DNA of 12,162 nucleotides from Flavipsychrobacter stenotrophus (GTDB lineage Bacteria > Bacteroidota > Bacteroidia > Chitinophagales > Chitinophagaceae): assembly GCA_947379685.1 (NCBI GenBank), contig CANCOG010000093.1, forward strand, positions 1-12,162. Direction: 5' to 3'. This document shows positions 1-6,832 of this stretch, in pieces (within the stretch, counting starts at the first letter, position 1; every line of letters starts with the position of its first letter). The notes under the pieces are model-generated. The model worked only from the letters and a program-made list of their open reading frames with translations. It had not been told where the DNA came from and did not search any database. Both the position numbers and the translations under genes were made by a program.

Positions 1-1425
1 TTTACACAGCTTACACAAAATGGAACCTTCTTTTCCGACAATGATATTATTCCTTCAATAGGTTATTCTCCCGATAGGGAAGTAGGTGCTAAAAACGACA
101 GAAAAAAGTATAAGCTACCAGTGAAGGAGCGGATGGCCAAGCTTACCCGCAATTGCACCAATACCTGCAATACCGCCTATATCAATAACAGTGCTACCTG
201 GGTAAATATCCGGTCCACGATTTCAACATCGGCTAACCAGATGGCAATCGCGCCGGGTAGCCTGATGAAGCAGTGGAAAGCGGGTGATCGCAATTACTAT
301 ACCTATGAATTAAAGAAACCTTCGCTGAATTTCTTCAGTTTTATTTCTGCGGAATACCTGGTAAAGCGAGACAAGATCAATAATATAGACGTTGAGGTCT
401 ATTATGACAAGAAGCACCCCTACAATGTGGACCGGATGGTGAATGCCATTAAGATGGCGCTTAAGTATTATACCGAAAACTTCGGACCTTATTATCACGA
501 GCAGTGCAGGATCATTGAGTTTCCGAGGTATTCTTCGTTCGCGCAGGCGTTCCCGGGCACTATGCCTTATAGCGAGGGCATAGGGTATATCACAGATCTT
601 CGGGATTCATCGGCTATTGACATGATCACTTATGTTATCAGCCATGAAATGGGGCACCAGTGGTGGGCACACCAGGTTTCGGGCCAAAACATGCAGGGTA
701 GTGAAATGTTCAGTGAGGGGCTGGCACAGTACAGTGCGATCATGGTGATGGAAAAGGCATTTGGCAAGCAACAAGTGAGCCGGTTCCTGAAATATGAACT
801 GGATGGTTACCTGCGCAGCAGGGCAACAGAAAGAGAATATGAGAATCCTTTGATGAGAACAGAGCATCAGGGATATATTCATTACCAGAAGGCGAGTGTT
901 GTATTCTACTACCTTAAGGAAATGATAGGCGAAGACAAACTGAATGCTGCATTGAAAAAGATCGTGAACAAATTCGCCTACAAGCAGCCCCCGTTCCCCA
1001 CTGCTTATGATGTAATGGACGAATTGAAGGCCGCTACCCCTGACTCGCTCCAATATTTGATAACGGATATGTTTGAGAACATAACCCTGTTTAACAACAG
1101 GGTGGAACATGCAACTGTGACACCATCAGCTGACGGTAAGTACAATGTAAAGGTGGATCTTGTCTGCGAAAAAATAAGAAGCGACAGTCTGGGTAACGAG
1201 CGGCAGGTGCCTATCAATGATTATGTGGATGTTGGGTTTTTTGAGGAGAATAAAAAGGATTCCAAAAACCTGGGTAAGGTGATTACCTACCAGCGGTTCA
1301 AGATCGATAAAAGGGCCACTACGATGAATTTTACATTGGACAGGAAGCCATACCAGGTTGGCGTGGACCCTTACCATTATTTGATTGATAAGGTGCTGAG
1401 CGATAATTTGAAGAAGCTGGATTGA
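1..1425 (+). CDS. M1-family zinc metallopeptidase, C-terminal part (5' end outside window)
   Basis: The frame is open from base 1, so this is the C-terminal 474 residues of a longer protein; the GTG at 121 is internal, because the upstream codons continue the conserved sequence. Counting from base 1, the zinc motif HEMGH is at residues 215-219, followed by QWWAHQ. The third zinc ligand is probably E239 in SEGLAQY. Tyr295 in HYQKAS matches the M1 YxKG-type tyrosine. The substrate-binding GAMEN motif of classical aminopeptidases is replaced by PYSEG around residues 189-193. This combination, and the C-terminal part containing SDSLGNE and NDYVDVG, resembles the peptidase half of Bacteroidota proteins in which an ABC-2-type permease is fused to an M1 domain; the permease half would lie before the window. 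It probably cleaves N-terminal residues from peptides at the membrane. The substrate is unknown. The family is secure; the fusion is inferred. Confidence 0.9.
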   Translation, partial: FTQLTQNGTFFSDNDIIPSIGYSPDREVGAKNDRKKYKLPVKERMAKLTRNCTNTCNTAYINNSATWVNIRSTISTSANQMAIAPGSLMKQWKAGDRNYYTYELKKPSLNFFSFISAEYLVKRDKINNIDVEVYYDKKHPYNVDRMVNAIKMALKYYTENFGPYYHEQCRIIEFPRYSSFAQAFPGTMPYSEGIGYITDLRDSSAIDMITYVISHEMGHQWWAHQVSGQNMQGSEMFSEGLAQYSAIMVMEKAFGKQQVSRFLKYELDGYLRSRATEREYENPLMRTEHQGYIHYQKASVVFYYLKEMIGEDKLNAALKKIVNKFAYKQPPFPTAYDVMDELKAATPDSLQYLITDMFENITLFNNRVEHATVTPSADGKYNVKVDLVCEKIRSDSLGNERQVPINDYVDVGFFEENKKDSKNLGKVITYQRFKIDKRATTMNFTLDRKPYQVGVDPYHYLIDKVLSDNLKKLD

Positions 1426-1445
1426 TCGCCTTATAATAGTGTTGT

Positions 1446-1460
1446 AAACTTGCCGTCTCA
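1446..1460 (+). repeat. 15-bp direct repeat, left copy
   Basis: The sequence AAACTTGCCGTCTCA occurs here and again, without a mismatch, at 1649-1663, 203 bases further on. The bases just before each copy are loosely alike (both contain TTATA and AGT), so the duplicated unit may once have been longer. Unlike the right copy, this one is not followed by a complementary arm and forms no hairpin. Confidence 0.8.
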
Positions 1461-1538
1461 AAAGGAAGCGGGGGAGGGTGAGTCCCAATTCTTCGCGTCT
1501 AAAGTTCACTCTCAATCCCGCCCTTCGGCATAGGAGAC

Positions 1539-1622
1539 GTTGGTGGTGACGGGCGTTACAAACGCCCTGCCGTGGCATCCTCGTTACAAACGAGGACGAG
1601 TGTTGGACGCAAATGCACCAAT
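1539..1622. repeat. Twin-hairpin palindromic element with shared GTTACAAAC core (REP-like)
   Basis: Hairpin A is a perfect 7-bp stem, GGGCGTT (1551-1557) and AACGCCC (1561-1567), with an ACA loop. Hairpin B is a perfect 8-bp stem, TCCTCGTT (1578-1585) and AACGAGGA (1589-1596), also with an ACA loop. The inner nine bases GTTACAAAC are identical, while the outer stem bases differ between the two yet stay paired, which suggests the fold is what is kept. TTGGTG (1540-1545) can pair with CACCAA (1616-1621), closing both hairpins into a branched structure. Paired palindromes between genes are typical of REP or BIME-like elements mobilised by RAYT transposases, but no transposase is present here, so that assignment is inferred. 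Confidence 0.6.
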
Positions 1623-1648
1623 CTATCCCGGTTATAGTATTACACGAT

Positions 1649-1681
1649 AAACTTGCCGTCTCATCCCGAGGCGGCAAGCTT
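1649..1681. terminator. Strong hairpin between M1 gene and rluF, possible terminator
   Basis: The left arm 1649-1662 pairs with the right arm 1668-1681 across a 5-base loop. Of 14 positions, 12 are Watson-Crick pairs, one is a G-T wobble and one is a mismatch near the base. The left arm is the right copy of the 15-bp direct repeat. No clean T-run follows on either strand, so Rho-independent termination is uncertain; it could equally be part of the repeat element. Confidence 0.4.
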
Positions 1682-1751
1682 GTGTTTGCGGCATTCTGGC
1701 AATAAGGCTATATTTACAGCCCGGTTTTAGTGGGCAATTTTTTTGGAATAT

Positions 1752-2531
1752 ATGGGTAATGATCAGATAAGCTTGAATAAGTATATCAGTTCTTCGGGGT
1801 TTTGCTCGAGGAGAGAGGCTGATAAGCTGATAGAGCAAGCGCGGGTAACGGTAAATAATGAGCTGGTATTGCCGGGTGCTAAAATAAACGTTACAGACAG
1901 GGTAGAGATTGACGGGGAGCCAATTAAATCGAAGGCTAAGGTACGGCCGGTTTATATGGCGTTCAATAAGCCACAGGGCGTAACATCAACTACCGACCCC
2001 AAGGACAGAACAAATATCATTTACTTCATTAATCACCCAAAGCGGATATTCCCGGTTGGGCGACTGGATAAGGACTCAGACGGATTGATTTTCCTTACGA
2101 ACGATGGCGATATCGTGAATAAGATCCTCAGGGCCAGTAATAACCACGAAAAGGAATATATAGTTATTGTAGATAAGGTAATAACGCCGGAGTTTATCAT
2201 GAAAATGGGCAGCGGAGTACCGGTGCTCGGCGAAGTAACAAAGAATTGCAAGGTGCGGCAGGAAGGCAACAAACGTTTCAGGATAACACTGACACAGGGA
2301 CTGAACCGCCAGATACGGCGTATGTGCGAGTACCTAGGTTACGAGGTTGTAAAGTTGACCCGGGTGCGAATAATGAATATTACACTCGATAACCTGGCGA
2401 CCGGTAAGTGGCGCTACCTGACAGCACCCGAAGTTGATAAACTCAATGCCATGGTGACGGGGTCCAGCAAGACTCACGATGAACCACCAGCCCGAGAGGT
2501 GAGGCAGTATATACCAAAGAGGAAGAAGTAG
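1752..2531 (+). CDS. rluF: 23S rRNA pseudouridine(2604) synthase RluF
   Basis: This 259-residue protein isomerises a uridine of 23S rRNA to pseudouridine, position 2604 in E. coli numbering. An N-terminal S4 RNA-binding domain (about residues 4-60) starts with ISLNKYISSSGFCSRREADK. The catalytic domain carries GRLDKDSDGLIFLTN, with the catalytic aspartate at D106, then NHEKEYIV, GVPVLGEVTK and the RluB/E/F-family signature QGLNRQIRRMCEYLGYEV. Identity to E. coli RluF is high along the whole core, including the VNKILRA and RIMN segments, which favours RluF over RluB or RluE. The long basic tail of the E. coli protein is reduced to a short end, IPKRKK. The ATG at 1752 was chosen over a TTG at 1743 because the S4 domain begins just after it. 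No strong ribosome binding site is visible, as usual in this phylum. It converges with the kinase gene downstream. Confidence 0.93.
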   Translation: MGNDQISLNKYISSSGFCSRREADKLIEQARVTVNNELVLPGAKINVTDRVEIDGEPIKSKAKVRPVYMAFNKPQGVTSTTDPKDRTNIIYFINHPKRIFPVGRLDKDSDGLIFLTNDGDIVNKILRASNNHEKEYIVIVDKVITPEFIMKMGSGVPVLGEVTKNCKVRQEGNKRFRITLTQGLNRQIRRMCEYLGYEVVKLTRVRIMNITLDNLATGKWRYLTAPEVDKLNAMVTGSSKTHDEPPAREVRQYIPKRKK

Positions 2532-2535
2532 CTGG

Positions 2536-2551
2536 CCTCCGGTTAGGGAGG
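2536..2551. terminator. Weak hairpin after rluF
   Basis: CCTCC (2536-2540) and GGAGG (2547-2551) form a 5-bp stem around a 6-base loop, extendable by two G-T wobbles. It lies five bases after the rluF stop in the 87-base convergent gap before the kinase stop. There is no adjacent T-run, so it is at best a weak terminator. Confidence 0.25.
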
Positions 2552-2618
2552 TTCCGAATGCTAAAAATTACTTTCTTGATTGTTTTATGGTATTCGAGTG
2601 GCCATAGATAATCTGACG

Positions 2619-5573
2619 TCAGGCGAGGAATGCCGGCGCATTAACTGATACTGGAATAGTGATGGTCACGATGGTCCAGGTAGTGTTTTCCTTGTGGTCT
2701 ATTTTAGTGCTGATATTAAATGTGATCTGGTTATTCTGCATGATACTCAGCTGTTCCAGGCGTTTTTTAATGTTCATGAGCCCGAATGATTCATGGCCGG
2801 GTGCATTTTTGTTGCTTGTCCGTTCCATACCTACGCCATTATCGCGTACTTCAATATATAGAATGCCCTTGTGTTCGAAGATGTTAATGTAGATGTATCC
2901 CTTTGCAGATACCAGTGGCAAGATGCCGTGTTTGATGGAATTTTCCACGAGCGGCTGAATGAGGAGCGGGGGGACCATTATATCGGTCATGTCCACTTCG
3001 TAATCAACATGTATGGTGTAATTCAGCTGGTCTTCGTACCGGAGCTTTTCCAGCAGCAGGTAGTTGGTGACCAGGTCAATCTCTTTTTGTAAGGGAATGA
3101 GCTCTTTGGAGATATTCTGCATGTTCTGGCGAATGAGGTTTGCGAAAATTCGCAGGTACTCGTTGGCGGTTTCCTTATCGTTTTCATTGAAGAGACTTTG
3201 TACGTTATTGAGGGTGTTGAAAATAAAATGGGGATTCATCAGCGCATTCAATGTCTTATATTCTGATTTCATAAACCTGATCTCAGTTTTATGTTGTTTC
3301 TCTTTTTTTCGCAGAGCGTAATATATACGAAGGCGCGTAGCAGCGACTATGGCCGCTGCAAGAGATAAAATAATGAATGTTACGAACCACCAAGTAGCAT
3401 AAATTGGTGGTGCTATGGTCAGGTTGAAGACAGCCGGAGCACAAAAGTCACTAGCTGCAGATCTCGCCCTCAGCCTGATGGAATAATTGCCATAACCGGG
3501 GTGTACGAGGTTTATTTCCTGTTCCTTTACATCCCGCCAGTATTCTTCCTGGCCGTCTTTTGCTACTGAATATTGATAGAAAACAGGGTTCCCGCTCATG
3601 GAAAGCGTGCAAAAATTAATGGAGATATTTTTCGAATCGCTGAAAGGGACCTGGGTCGATGGTTCAATTGTATAGTTTTTCGGTCCGGCTTTAAGAGATG
3701 TGAATTCTATGTGCGGAGGTACAGGCTTCTCAAACAGGCTGGTGATGCTAACGCGGGTTATACTTCCATCTTTCAAAAAATAGCAATCATTACCCGAAGG
3801 GTATACGCCTTCAGCCTGTAGCGGCAAGAATGGATTTTCAATAGTGGTGATCACATATTTTACACCTGCCGGGGTTTCATTGATGGTGAGCAGGCGGTAT
3901 AGGTTATTGGTGCTGATCAGCATGTGGGTATTGTCCATCCTGTATAACTTGTCCCAGATGCAGTTTTGAGAGGGAATGGTGTCCTTCTTTAATTGAGAAC
4001 CTGAAATGCTGCAAATGAGCAGGATGTTATCATGGGTATAGCCAACTAAATTCCGATCAAGGAAGTCGAATGATTTAAAGCCCGTTCCGGCCAGTTGAGG
4101 TTGCTGAGTAGCTGAGTCGCCTGAAATAGTATAAACGCCGTTAATAGTGGAATACCAAACAGTATTCTCGGTACTTTTTGCCATGCAAAAGATTCTGTCA
4201 GTGCCAACATCCATATTCAGGCGAGTCATGTCTATTTTGGTGCCCGAGCGATTTTGCGGCCATTTAAACCTTAGCAGGAAGCTGGCGGTTCGAAGTATGA
4301 AGCCATCATCAATTTTTGCCAGGCTTTTGTAGCCACCCCAGAAGTCGGTATTTGCCAATTTGCGAATAACCGGGTGCAAAAGGTCGTTAATTGAAATGAT
4401 GTCGCGTCCATAAAAGCTTATATACCTAAGATTACTGTCGATGTAATATTGTGGCTCTGTTGTAAGGCTGGTTTGGCCATTTCTAAAAGTCAGGTAGTTG
4501 AACAGGCAGCTGGTTTGATTTTTGTAAATTTGATAGAGGTTGTTATTTGCGGTTGTATAAAAAATACGGCCCTTCGTAGCGAACAGGAATTTTACAGGAT
4601 CGCTGTATGCACTGGCGTAGTATTGCGTTTGGCGGAAGTCCTTACTCAGTACAAATATCCCGTTGTTAAGCGTGCTTATCCAGTAGTTGTCTGTATTATC
4701 CTGTGTGATGCAAGATATGATTTGGTTTTTGAGCAGGGTAATGGAGTCATTTATGGAAAGGCCATTGTTTGTTGCGAGGAACAACATCCCACCACTTGGG
4801 TAAATACGGTTTAAAGAACGCACTTCAAGATGGTCTGCTTTGAATTTGTAAATGGTGTCACCGGCAAGTGTGAAAATGAATTTTTCATCAAACAAGAATC
4901 CCTTGTTTTGTACAAAAAGATAGCCCAGGAATTTAGAATAGTTGTTTTTTTGTATGCCAACCCATTCGCCTTTATTGTTTAGGTATCTTGTTTCGTGGAC
5001 CCCCGTCAGTTCAAATATCGAATCTGATATTTTGCTGAACTTGACTGTATTTATGATATTCAGATCTATGCCCGGCGGGTTAGGGCAGGTATAGGTATTG
5101 AGCCGGTTCCTGTTGATGTTGACGAATGTGTTTTTTTTGAGGAATGAAATGGTTACGCTGCTATCATTCTCTACTACGATCTGTTTAATGAACGGTGTTT
5201 TGAACGGCAGTGCCAGGAATGGTGTGTTGCGGGCATTATGAAATATGCCATTCTGGTAGTAACACAGTTCGCCGTTATAGGTTCCAAGCCAAATCCGGTT
5301 ATAGTTGTCCTCCTGGAAAAAGAAGATCTCGTTGCAGGGTAGTCCGTCAAAGGTGGTGAAAACTTCGAATTTAAGTCCGTTATAGCGGGCAATTCCTTTG
5401 TCGGTCGCGATCCACATGTAGCCCTGATGGTCGCGATATACTTCATAAATATTGTTGCTGGGCAATCCGTCCCGCACGGTAAAGTGCAGTTTTGGGAAAT
5501 CGATTGCCTTACACGCCAAAGGTGAATAAAACAGGACTGCCAAACACAATATGGTAAACCGGACGAATAACAT
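2619..5573 (-). CDS. Membrane sensor histidine kinase: periplasmic propeller, Y_Y_Y domain, LytS-type kinase
   Basis: The 984-residue protein has a signal peptide (about 1-23, ending near ACKA), then a large periplasmic region of propeller-type repeats. The clearest repeats are YRDHQGYMWIATDKGIARYNG and NRIWLGTYNGELCYYQNG near the N-terminus; weaker ones include NYWISTLNNGIF and TVWYSTINGVY. A Y_Y_Y-type beta domain (about 655-722, containing YGNYSIRLRARS) precedes one membrane helix (about 728-748) and a short linker. The cytoplasmic kinase is of the His_kinase/LytS class: phospho-acceptor H782 in MNPHFIFNTLN, N-box PLVENSIKHG (N878) and ATP-binding DNGVGM (D911). Binding of a periplasmic ligand should control autophosphorylation and transfer to the LytTR regulator encoded just upstream. 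Unlike the hybrid sensors that control polysaccharide loci, it lacks receiver and AraC-type domains. The ATG overlaps the regulator stop codon. The ligand is unknown. Confidence 0.93.
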   Translation of the reverse strand: MLFVRFTILCLAVLFYSPLACKAIDFPKLHFTVRDGLPSNNIYEVYRDHQGYMWIATDKGIARYNGLKFEVFTTFDGLPCNEIFFFQEDNYNRIWLGTYNGELCYYQNGIFHNARNTPFLALPFKTPFIKQIVVENDSSVTISFLKKNTFVNINRNRLNTYTCPNPPGIDLNIINTVKFSKISDSIFELTGVHETRYLNNKGEWVGIQKNNYSKFLGYLFVQNKGFLFDEKFIFTLAGDTIYKFKADHLEVRSLNRIYPSGGMLFLATNNGLSINDSITLLKNQIISCITQDNTDNYWISTLNNGIFVLSKDFRQTQYYASAYSDPVKFLFATKGRIFYTTANNNLYQIYKNQTSCLFNYLTFRNGQTSLTTEPQYYIDSNLRYISFYGRDIISINDLLHPVIRKLANTDFWGGYKSLAKIDDGFILRTASFLLRFKWPQNRSGTKIDMTRLNMDVGTDRIFCMAKSTENTVWYSTINGVYTISGDSATQQPQLAGTGFKSFDFLDRNLVGYTHDNILLICSISGSQLKKDTIPSQNCIWDKLYRMDNTHMLISTNNLYRLLTINETPAGVKYVITTIENPFLPLQAEGVYPSGNDCYFLKDGSITRVSITSLFEKPVPPHIEFTSLKAGPKNYTIEPSTQVPFSDSKNISINFCTLSMSGNPVFYQYSVAKDGQEEYWRDVKEQEINLVHPGYGNYSIRLRARSAASDFCAPAVFNLTIAPPIYATWWFVTFIILSLAAAIVAATRLRIYYALRKKEKQHKTEIRFMKSEYKTLNALMNPHFIFNTLNNVQSLFNENDKETANEYLRIFANLIRQNMQNISKELIPLQKEIDLVTNYLLLEKLRYEDQLNYTIHVDYEVDMTDIMVPPLLIQPLVENSIKHGILPLVSAKGYIYINIFEHKGILYIEVRDNGVGMERTSNKNAPGHESFGLMNIKKRLEQLSIMQNNQITFNISTKIDHKENTTWTIVTITIPVSVNAPAFLA

Positions 5574-6379
5574 TAAACCTTATTGTTATAAAAGCCATTG
5601 TTTCTCAAAAACTCGACCAGGGGAGGGTACCTTCTGCGACTCACCGGTAATGTGTATTCGTCCTTTATAACGACGTAATGAGCATCGTCCTTGAGCATTT
5701 TTTTGACGTGAGCGCAATTAATAAGGTAGGATTTGTGGATACGGTAAAACAGGTTGGGAGGAAGCAACTCTTCGTAGTCGGAAAGTGGGCTGCTCATCAC
5801 GCTTTCCCTGTCGTGGTTGTCTTTCCGGAACAATAATTTGCAGTAACTGCTTTGTGCTTCTATGTAATAGATGTCCCTGAAATCAATCATTTCAGTGCTT
5901 TGGTTGTCGCGAAGAATGATCTTGTTCTGTTTTACTTTCTTACCTATCTGGCTGGCAATATCAATAAATGAAGTATTTGCCGTATTAGACTGTTTGTACT
6001 TGATTTTCTCTTTTAGTTTTTGGACTGCGCTTCTCAATTCAGCTATACTTATGGGCTTTAGAATATAGTCCACCGCATTCAGCCGGAATGCCTTTACCGC
6101 ATATTCATCGTAGGCGGTCACAAATACTACTTCAAATTCGAAAGGTTTGATGCGCTCCAGAAAGTGGAATGCATTTTCATTAGGCATGTCTATATCCAGA
6201 AAGACTGCGTCAGGGGAAAGCGTTTTGATGAGTTGGTCCGCCTCAGAGGTGCTATTTGCAACGCCTGCTATTTGGATGCCAAGCTCGGCATACTCGTTAA
6301 GCAGGGTTTTGAGGTTGTTGCATGCCCGTTTTTCATCATCTACAATAAGGATGCTTATATTGTTATTACCTGAAGTCAT
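5573..6379 (-). CDS. LytTR-family response regulator
   Basis: This 268-residue DNA-binding regulator has a receiver domain at about residues 8-125. The acidic pocket is D14/D15, the phospho-acceptor is D62 in FLDIDMP, the switch threonine is T88 in FVTAYDEYAV, and K108 lies in YILKP. A linker leads to a LytTR domain (about 155-265) with typical IYYIEAQSSYCKL, FYRIHKSYLIN and LPVSRRRYPPL segments. All receiver key residues are present, so phosphorylation should be functional. It is the first gene of a two-gene operon with the kinase: its TAA stop shares one base with the kinase ATG (TAATG), which points to translational coupling and balanced expression. The order is regulator first, kinase second. 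Targets cannot be told from this window, though a LytTR-like half-site lies upstream. The ATG at 6379 places the receiver fold at the expected distance from the start. Confidence 0.94.
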   Translation of the reverse strand: MTSGNNNISILIVDDEKRACNNLKTLLNEYAELGIQIAGVANSTSEADQLIKTLSPDAVFLDIDMPNENAFHFLERIKPFEFEVVFVTAYDEYAVKAFRLNAVDYILKPISIAELRSAVQKLKEKIKYKQSNTANTSFIDIASQIGKKVKQNKIILRDNQSTEMIDFRDIYYIEAQSSYCKLLFRKDNHDRESVMSSPLSDYEELLPPNLFYRIHKSYLINCAHVKKMLKDDAHYVVIKDEYTLPVSRRRYPPLVEFLRNNGFYNNKV

Positions 6380-6456
6380 GATACGCGTTTCTAATTAATA
6401 AATTAAAAGCAGGGAATTTGAAATTCAGGTATATTCCTAATGGTTAGTTAAAAGTA

Positions 6457-6476
6457 GTATTAAAATTGGATAATAC
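6457..6476. promoter_or_regulatory. Dyad upstream of the LytTR operon, possible operator
   Basis: GTATTA (6457-6462) and TAATAC (6471-6476) form a perfect 6-bp inverted repeat with an 8-base spacer, about 80-100 bases before the regulator start. It abuts the candidate -7 box at 6476-6483. In AT-rich DNA such a dyad can arise by chance, so its role as a protein binding site is only a suggestion. Confidence 0.2.
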
Positions 6477-6733
6477 AAATTAAAGTTGTGTAATAATTGT
6501 ATTTTTATTTTAAAATGTTGATAATCATTAACTAATTCATTAGGAGAGACTTTAGTGTCTGGTTAGTATGCCTTTCAGCTGGACAATTAGCAGATTTTGT
6601 CATAAAAATTATGCCAGCGGTGTGCTTTGCATGAATTTGCTTTGCTCCGAAAGTTGCTTGACCCGGCCCAACGCGGGGTGGGCCAGTTGCATGGTGGATT
6701 GCGATGTTTATCTCATTCAGGACGCAGGGAATG

Positions 6734-6776
6734 AAAAAGTCAGCCCGTTTTCCCGGCGAAGGGAGGCTGACTTTTT
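6734..6776 (-). terminator. Rho-independent terminator of the peroxiredoxin gene, bidirectional in form
   Basis: AAAAAGTCAGCC (6734-6745) is perfectly complementary to GGCTGACTTTTT (6765-6776), giving a 12-bp stem. Inside it, TCCC (6751-6754) and GGGA (6761-6764) add a second stem stacked on the first, with a five-base bulge on one side and a GGCGAA loop. Read on the minus strand, the hairpin ends in a T-run and lies 57 bases after the peroxiredoxin stop codon, so it is its likely terminator. The flanking A-run makes it equally able to stop plus-strand transcripts. Confidence 0.85.
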
Positions 6777-6832
6777 GAGGATTATGCTGTAGAGCAGCTT
6801 ATTAAGCTTCCTGTCTTTTTGGTGGGCTATTG

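Larger units (their letters stand above)
1426..1751. other. Gene-free gap with a structured repeat-like element
   Basis: This 326-base stretch between the M1 gene and rluF has no credible gene; the open frames crossing it on the minus strand lack family character. It holds a 15-bp direct repeat (1446-1460 and 1649-1663), a pair of related hairpins (1551-1567 and 1578-1596) with a possible outer stem, and a strong hairpin (1649-1681) that contains the right repeat copy. The last 70 bases (about 1682-1751) are AT-richer and should carry the rluF promoter, but no convincing TTG-N19-TAnnTTTG match was found. Confidence 0.7.
6380..6832. other. Gap between regulator and peroxiredoxin genes: AT-rich leader plus GC-rich patch
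   Basis: About 453 bases without a supported gene. The first 165 bases (6380-6545) are strongly AT-rich and should contain the regulator promoter, reading leftward. A 7-of-8 match to TAnnTTTG (TTAATTTG, minus strand) sits at 6476-6483, without a good -33 partner. There are small dyads at 6457-6476 and at 6532-6543 (CTAAT/ATTAG), and TGGTTAGT occurs at 6441-6448 and 6560-6567. From about 6610 to 6690 the base composition turns GC-richer. That part holds a GCTTTGC repeat (6624-6630 and 6639-6645) and a 6-bp hairpin, GGCCCA/TGGGCC, at 6665-6684. A short plus-strand open frame here shows no family features and runs into the terminator at 6734-6776, so it was not called. Confidence 0.6.

Noticed and set aside
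607..1110. Minus-strand open frame of 167 codons inside the M1 gene
   Set aside because: It overlaps the conserved zinc-binding region in antisense; its composition looks like a frame shadow with no domain.
1551..1596. CRISPR-like repeat reading of the two GTTACAAAC hairpins
   Set aside because: Only two units, with differing stems and an 11-base gap; there is no regular repeat-spacer pattern and there are no cas genes.
1126..1677. Minus-strand open frame of 183 codons across the end of the M1 gene and the repeat element
   Set aside because: It is largely antisense to a well supported gene, crosses the palindromic element, and has no recognisable protein family features.
1743..1751. TTG at 1743 as the start of rluF
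   Set aside because: The ATG at 1752 begins immediately before the conserved S4 domain and adds nothing missing; a TTG start is less likely.
6568..6792. Plus-strand open frame of 74 codons between the regulator and peroxiredoxin genes
   Set aside because: Cys- and Trp-scattered sequence with no family resemblance; it runs through the terminator hairpin at 6734-6776, which argues against a coding role.
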